Positions 58,891 to 64,000 of a stretch of 64,000 nt of DNA are shown piece by piece. The stretch is from NCBI GenBank assembly GCA_947069175.1, contig CAMTDV010000002.1:10346988-10410987 (forward strand), given 5' to 3'. Every line of letters starts with the position of its first letter. Position 1 is the stretch's first letter. The notes under the pieces were generated by a model that saw nothing but the letters and a program-made list of their open reading frames with translations, was not told the origin of the DNA and made no database searches. The translations under genes and the position numbers were made by a program. This stretch comes from Scalesia atractyloides (taxonomy: Eukaryota > Streptophyta > Magnoliopsida > Asterales > Asteraceae).

Positions 58891-58944
58891 AGGTCAACAA
58901 GTCAACGGTCAAACAAGTCAATGGTCAACAGTCAAAAATCAACA
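58891..58944 (+). promoter_or_regulatory. GTCAA cluster in D LTR
   Basis: Six GTCAA words in 54 bp immediately after the last tRNA-like module, the same relative position as in B. Confidence 0.45.
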
Positions 58945-59353
58945 TTTTTTTATTTCTTTTATTTATTTATTTTATTTAAAAATCAATTAAAAATACTTAA
59001 AAATAACATTTTTAAAGTTAGAAAATAGCCTTAAACTCACAAAAATATATCCAATAATTCTACTAAAATTGATTAATAAAAATCCGCTTATTTACCGAAC
59101 CATTATGTTATTATCTAGGTTAGTTTCACTCGTTGTTAAATCAACTTCGTGCGCATTCAACATCATCAACCGAACGCACCCAATGTGAGTGAATCTTACA
59201 ACTCCCCTTTTTAATTACACGTTTTGGGGTGTGTCATGTGTCACAAAAATTAACTCGTTTATTTAAACTCGTGCCGTACCATATTGTGATCTAAACTTAG
59301 AATGTAAATATTGTTTGTAGTTATGTATTTCATATTGTCAAGTTGTATGCAAT

Positions 59354-59461
59354 TCATTCATTAGGCCCATCAATTCGTAGAACAACGCGTGCCTCAAAAC
59401 TCATTCATTAGGCCCATCAGTTCCTCGTGGGAGACGAGTTGAGCAACGCGTGCCTCAAAAC
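59354..59461 (+). repeat. Two-copy repeat TTAGGCCCATCA...CGCGTGCCTCAAAA in D LTR
   Basis: Units at 59354-59400 and 59402-59461. The second contains a short hairpin (CTCGT GGGAG ACGAG). Position and words such as CATCAGTTCC correspond to the CCCCATTACATTATGAGCGT region of B and to 51200-51260 of C. Confidence 0.75.
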
Positions 59462-59865
59462 AATCTATTATTGTATGTGTGTGCATTATTTAATATTAAG
59501 TGATTTGTGAATAAGTTTACATCTATATTTACTCATATGTGGTTGTGCACTTTATTTTTAATCAATTTAATAAACTTGTTCAAATGTTTTTCATAGGATT
59601 CACTCGCCAACTTTTGTTGATCCAAAAACCATTTTTTTACACATGATACAGGTGAACAGGATGAAGCAAGGAAAACATAGGAAATGCCTTAGAAGAAAAT
59701 AATGAAGTCTAGAATGATGTGTAGGACATGATGTAATTATGATTGTATGTTTCCCTTTAAATTGTAATAATAAATATGAAACGTTATAATAAATGTCGTG
59801 GGCTTTGATGATAACCCAATCATGCCCCGATCACCTTTTCCGCTGCGGGTCGGGGTGTGACAGAT

Positions 59866-59877
59866 TGGTATCAGTGC
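59866..59877 (+). other. Primer binding site of element D
   Basis: TGGTATCAGTGC, one base different from the canonical tRNA-iMet site in B. Confidence 0.85.
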
Positions 59878-59881
59878 CATG

Positions 59882-59932
59882 ACTATAGGGATATAGGATA
59901 GGTTATTAGACCCTTAGAGCCTATACTATAGT
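59882..59932 (+). promoter_or_regulatory. Stem-loop downstream of the D primer site
   Basis: 51 nt with the same ACTATAG...CTATAGT and TATAGG...CCTATA pairing as 19010-19060; the single difference lies in the loop. Confidence 0.5.
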
Positions 59933-60120
59933 TGACTAGATTTTAATTGTTTATGTGGTTACATGCAAACTTATGATATTTATTTGTTTCATATTTGTTT
60001 ATACTTACAGTCAAACATACATACTTACATACATATTCATCATACATATTTCAATGTTCACATATTCAAATCATCTTCATACTTTCGTTATTCAAAGATT
60101 TTGTTGCATTTTTCATTTTT

Positions 60121-60366
60121 CAAATCTCATCAAAGTGAGTTCTGCGACGGGCATGTAGTAACTGTAAGGGTACAAGTACCGGTAGTCGGAACGTCCTGTC
60201 TAGGTTGGCATTCGTATAAATCCAATATAACGGACCAGTTTGCCTACCTGGGGACTAACGATGAGAGTACGAAGGACCTATTAGGCCAAAGCATGCCACA
60301 CCAAACGTCGTTCGAACTAACCCCACTTTGAGGTGTCACCGTGTCCACACCTGGACACATTCCGAA
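60121..60366 (+). promoter_or_regulatory. Conserved leader block of element D
   Basis: 246 bp matching 19279-19525 of B closely, while 59935-60120 versus 19063-19278 is much more diverged. Located about 280 bp before gag. A candidate RNA packaging element. Confidence 0.55.
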
Positions 60367-60646
60367 TATCATACGTTACATATTTCTCGATTTTCTCCGG
60401 GTTTTAGTGTACGTAACCAGGCTAACACATGCGAACCATATGAAAAACCCCGTATTCATGGGGGCCCACATGATTACGAAGGTGAAGTATGGCGGCATGC
60501 AATGCCCAATTACGAGCAAAGCCCAAGACATCATGTGGATGTAGTAGATTTATTATTTTATATTTATTTTATAAATGTTCATTCCTAAATACGACCCATG
60601 ATCCCAAAAACATCCAACTCATACTCTTGATATGTATTCCTTGTAG

Positions 60647-62032
60647 ATGTCTTCTAGCCTCGCTCGTAGGAAGATGAGAGCAGGAAAAGCCCGCGAGCGC
60701 ATGGCTGCCCAAATCGCTCAACAAATGGCTGCCGTAATACCCAACATTATAATTCAAGTCCAACAAGCCCTTACCGCTAATCCTGTCAATCAAGAAGATC
60801 AAAACATTGACAATCCTTCCCCAATTACCACCAAATGCACCTACAAGCATTTCAAATCCTGCGACCCTCCAAAATACGAAGGGACTGAAGGTGTCACCGC
60901 TCTCCTCCATTGGTTTGAAGAAATGGAGAACACTTTTCTAAATTGCGATTGCCCCGATGATCGCAAAGTGCGATATGCTACTGGTCGTTTATTTGGAATA
61001 GCACTTACTTGGTGGAATACAGCGAAGGCCAAACGAGGCGTTGAAGACGCTATGACTTTGACTTGGGAAGAGTTGAAGGAAATCATGACAAGACGGTTTT
61101 GCCCAAGGAGCGAAATCAAGAAATTAGAAGATGAGTTCTATTCATTGAAGCAAAAGGAAGGCGACCACACCACATACAACAAAAGATTCCTCGAGTTAAA
61201 TCAAATGGTTCCCAACTTGTTCTCTCCTCTCTACCGTTTGATCGAGCACTACATTCGAGGTCTTCCGTCAAAAATTCAAGACTCTGTAATAAGTACCACA
61301 CCTGCAACCTTGGAAGCAGCAATGGAGTTAGCTACAGAGCTCACCGAGAACCGCATCCGGAATAAAGACTTCAAGGAGGAGAAGAAGAAGGATAAAGCAT
61401 CAACTGAAACCTCAAACTCCACCCAAACCGAATTCCCTTCTCAACCCATTTCTAAGAGAAAGCGAGACGGGAAACTTTTCGCTGTCACCCAACGTAATCA
61501 ACCAATTTCACAAGCCATACCCATCCAAGCTATCCCAATCACGCAAATAGCACCCAACTCAACTTACCCAAATAAGAAACCATACCTTGGACCTCACCCT
61601 CGATGTAACACCTGTTTTTATCACCATCCATCTACCTTACCTTGTCGACTATATGCGAATTGTGGACGCTATGGTCATTTGAGCAAGGTTTGCCGCACCT
61701 CTCAAAACCAAATCTCTCCCCCTACTCAAAACATGATCCAAACCTATCAACAACCCCAATACCCCATGTTCCCATATGTTCTAAATTGTTTCATTTGTGG
61801 CGACCCTACCCACTTTAGAAACACGTGCCCTCGATTGGTTAACATCATAAACGCTCAAGCTCAAGCAAACCCAGTTAACCAAGCAAATCAAGGAAACCTA
61901 ATCACTAGGCCACCAGCAAGAGGAAGAGTTTTCAACATTAACGCCAATCCTGTTGAAGATAATGACGGCCCAAACGAAACCACCCAACTAGTCCCCTTCA
62001 CCGAAAATCAAGATTCAACTCCAACCGCTTAG
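60647..62032 (+). CDS. gag: Complete gag of element D (461 aa)
   Basis: The only intact gag in the window. The start MSSSLARRKM is aligned with the B gag start by the shared TGTAGATG context. Residues about 65-215 hold the gag core (YKHFKSCDPPKYEGTEG, LHWFEEMENTF, ALTWWNTAKAKRG, TRRFCPRSEIKKLEDEF, YIRGLPSKIQDSV). A Lys-rich stretch follows at about 245. Two zinc knuckles should follow: near 335 the first has lost its leading Cys (YANCGRYGHLSKVC, where B and C have Cys), and at about 381-394 the second is intact (CFICGDPTHFRNTC). After NINANPVEDND the protein ends (..DSTPTA stop) at the point where B and C run on into protease. It should form particles and bind RNA; pol must come from elsewhere. 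Confidence 0.9.
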   Translation: MSSSLARRKMRAGKARERMAAQIAQQMAAVIPNIIIQVQQALTANPVNQEDQNIDNPSPITTKCTYKHFKSCDPPKYEGTEGVTALLHWFEEMENTFLNCDCPDDRKVRYATGRLFGIALTWWNTAKAKRGVEDAMTLTWEELKEIMTRRFCPRSEIKKLEDEFYSLKQKEGDHTTYNKRFLELNQMVPNLFSPLYRLIEHYIRGLPSKIQDSVISTTPATLEAAMELATELTENRIRNKDFKEEKKKDKASTETSNSTQTEFPSQPISKRKRDGKLFAVTQRNQPISQAIPIQAIPITQIAPNSTYPNKKPYLGPHPRCNTCFYHHPSTLPCRLYANCGRYGHLSKVCRTSQNQISPPTQNMIQTYQQPQYPMFPYVLNCFICGDPTHFRNTCPRLVNIINAQAQANPVNQANQGNLITRPPARGRVFNINANPVEDNDGPNETTQLVPFTENQDSTPTA

Positions 62033-62149
62033 TTTTTTACGTTTTTCTTTATGTTATCTCAATTTTTCTGTATCCCAGTTATAAATTGGAATCTTATCCA
62101 AGGATCTTAATGCGAATTACTATTTCAGTTTGTTTATGTTTTAAAGTCA

Positions 62150-63690
62150 CATAGAACCAATCATAACTTACGGATAAAGCCAATGAAAATTTGACAAGAA
62201 TATGGTGGATACGCCGCTGGTACTTCCTATATATAAGTATTCTTGCCAAAGGATCAGAGGCATTATCTGGCGGTTATGAGAAGTTCCATGTAGAATTTAG
62301 TATTGTCTTGATTGAAGTTTGTTTTGTACTCACTGATTTAACATTCATATCATCTCATCATTCAAAGAAATTGGATTGTGTTCCATTTCTACATAGACTA
62401 ACCTCTCCATCATAACAAACGAGAGAGGTATTGTCATCATTCAAACATGTATGCTATCGGAATTAAGACTCAAGCTATGGTTGATTGTGTTTATTTATGT
62501 ATTAGAGTCACATAGAACTAATCATAACTTGCGGATAAAGCCAATGAAAATTTGACAAGAATATGGTGGATACGCCGCTGGTACTTCCTATATATAAGTA
62601 TTCTTGCCAAAGGATCAAAGGCATTGTCAGGCGGTTATGAGAAGTTCCATGTAGGATTTAGTAATGTCTTGGTCGAAGTTTGTTCATCATACATTTCAAC
62701 GTATTTCAATTTCATCATTTAAAGAAGTTGAGCTATGTCTCACTTCCACAAGGACTGGCCTCTCCATCATAACAAACGAGAGAGGTACTGTCACCATTCA
62801 AACATGTATACTATCAGAATTAAGACTCAAGCTATGATTAATTGTGTTTATGTATGTATTAGAGTCACATAGAACTAATCATAACTTACTGATAAAACCA
62901 ATGAAAATTTGACGAGAATATGGTGGATACGCCGCTGGTACTTCCTATATATAAGTATTCTTGCCAAAGGATCAGAGGCATTATCAGGCAGTTATGAGAA
63001 GTTCCATGTAGGATTTAGTATTGTATTGGTTGAAATTTGTGTTACATTCACTGATTTAGCATTCATATCACCTCATCATTTAAAGAAATTGGATTGTGTT
63101 CCACTTCATCATAACAAACGAGAGAGGTACTGTCATCATTCAAACATGTATACTATCAGAATTAAGACTCAAGCTTTGGTTGTTGTGTTTGTTTATGTTT
63201 TAGAGTCACATAGGACTAATCATAACTTACTGATAAAATCAATGAAAATTTGATGAGAATATGGTGGATACGCCACTGGTACTTCCTATATATAAGTATT
63301 CTTGTCAAAGGATCAGAGGCATTATCAGGCGGTTATGAGAAGTTCCATGTAGGATTTAGTATTGTCTTGATTGAAATATGTGTTATACACACTGATTTAG
63401 CATTCATATCATCTCATCATTTAAAGAAATTAGATTATGTCATCATTCAAACATGTATACTATCAGAATTGGGACTCAGATATTGGTTGTTGTGTTTATT
63501 TATGTTCTAGAGTAACATTCATAGAACCAATCATAACTTACTGATAAAACCAATGAAACTTTGACAAGAATATGGTGGATACGCCGCTGGTACTTCCTAT
63601 ATATAAGTATTCTTGCCAAAGGATCAGAGGCATTATCAGGCGGTTATGAGAAGTTTCATGTAGGTTTTAGTATTAGAAGTTTTGCTTTAG
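62150..63690 (+). repeat. Five-copy tandem repeat (311-361 bp units) replacing pol in element D
   Basis: The conserved word AGAATATGGTGGATACG begins units at about 62191, 62552, 62909, 63250 and 63561 (intervals 361, 357, 341, 311). Each has CGCTGGTACTTCCTATATAT, GGCGGTTATGAGAAGTTCC and, in most, AACGAGAGAGGTA near the end. The frame starting DKANENLTRIWWIRRW stays open for 60-110 codons in several units but has no ATG in a good context and no known domain, so coding is not claimed. Confidence 0.9.
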
Positions 63691-63928
63691 GATATAACTA
63701 TATCTTCCCAAACATATCAAAACTCTTGCGCATGATATCATACTTAGTGAATCCACTCTGCTTATCAATATTTTTACCGTAGGCAACAAAAAGCGATTCC
63801 TGTAGCAGGGTACTCAACCCTTACAAGGAACGTTACCGCCTCAAACAAAAATTTAAACTCTTACCCCTTTCTAAGTATGTAACTGTCAAACTAAACACCA
63901 TCATTTTTGGACAAATATGTCACTACTT
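63691..63928 (+). other. Non-coding tail of element D before the PPT
   Basis: Unique sequence with no recognised motif. Confidence 0.5.
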
Positions 63929-63965
63929 AAATTTCGGGACGAAATTTCTAAAAAGTAGGGGATAC
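63929..63965 (+). promoter_or_regulatory. Inverted repeat and polypurine tract of element D
   Basis: AAATTTCG-GGA-CGAAATTT followed by CTAAAAAGTAGGGGATAC directly before the LTR start. Confidence 0.7.
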
Positions 63966-64000
63966 TGTAACATCCGTAAAAAACCGGATTTACCAAACCC
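63966..64000 (+). repeat. Start of the 3' LTR of element D (cut by window end)
   Basis: TGTAACATCCGTAAAAAACC matches 57318 onward with one change (C to A at position 13). Confidence 0.9.

Larger units (their letters stand above)
57318..59862 (+). repeat. 5' LTR of element D (2545 bp)
   Basis: Starts TGTAACATCCGTC, ends GGGGTGTGACA. It has the same architecture as the LTRs of B and C but four sense tRNA-like modules instead of three. Confidence 0.9.
57318..64000 (+). mobile_element. Element D: gag-only (TR-GAG-type) gypsy derivative, right end outside window
   Basis: 5' LTR 57318-59862, PBS 59866, conserved leader, complete gag 60647-62032, a 1.5 kb tandem array, inverted repeat and PPT at 63929-63965, and the first 35 bases of the 3' LTR from 63966. 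No protease, RT, RNase H or integrase motif is present in the 4.1 kb interior. Left target flank is CACCA (57313-57317). Mobility would need pol supplied in trans. Confidence 0.9.

Noticed and set aside
62191..63782. Four related ORFs in the D tandem repeat as a protein family
   Set aside because: The similarity follows from DNA repeats; starts use TTG rather than ATG and no motif is recognisable. Kept only as a repeat.

Overview
The window reads as intergenic heterochromatin of a flowering plant nuclear genome, probably a eudicot. I find no confident host gene. The base composition, the plant-type Ty1/copia and Ty3/gypsy polyproteins, the initiator-tRNA-Met primer sites (TGGTATCAGAGC type), the LTRs of 2.2-4.1 kb and the nesting of elements all fit a large repeat-rich genome. 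An Asteraceae-like genome is my guess, but the sequence alone does not prove it.

Layout. 1-6503: AT-rich intergenic DNA with a CACTA-like terminal motif, a Helitron-like 5' end and copy 1 of a repeated segment (about 2450-5860) that carries gene-like exons with compatible splice phases. 6504-10521: a 4.0 kb solo LTR flanked by the 5-bp duplication ATTGG. 11491-28623: a decayed minus-strand copia element whose gag is split by a plus-strand gypsy element B (16329-27168, TSD AAGAC, two 2662-bp LTRs, gag-pol with about five frame breaks). 29140-33951 and 46335-50189: two direct copies of a composite segment (gene-like unit, copia-LTR-like stretch, arrays of a roughly 43-bp repeat). 33952-44446: a non-coding minus-strand LARD-type element E (4.0-4.1 kb LTRs, 2.4 kb internal part, TSD GGTGA) inserted next to the first composite copy. 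50190-50745: the 3' end of another copia element, interrupted by minus-strand gypsy element C (from 50746), which is itself interrupted in gag at 57318 by plus-strand element D. D runs off the right edge.

How the parts relate. B, C, D, E and the solo LTR look like one broad chromovirus-type (Tekay/Del-like) group. They share a PPT-proximal inverted repeat (checked in B, C, D and E), a conserved LTR motif (ACTCGCCAACTT..GTTGA) and, in B, D and E, Met-type primer sites. B and C carry broken gag-pol. E is non-coding. D keeps a complete 461-codon gag but has no pol: five tandem copies of a 311-361 bp unit fill that space. D therefore looks like a gag-only, non-autonomous element dependent on a relative such as B or C. 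B and D share a well-conserved 246-bp leader and an identical-architecture stem-loop just after the primer site, which are candidate packaging signals.

The most unusual structure is inside the LTRs of B, C and D. Each LTR carries one antisense tRNA-like sequence 180-285 bp from its 5' end and, about 0.8-1.5 kb in, a sense array of three or four tRNA-like modules spaced 167-172 bp apart. Each sense module has a B-box-like TTCGA core and an A-box/D-arm region that has been extended into a near-perfect 10-bp hairpin. I do not know of a description of this arrangement.
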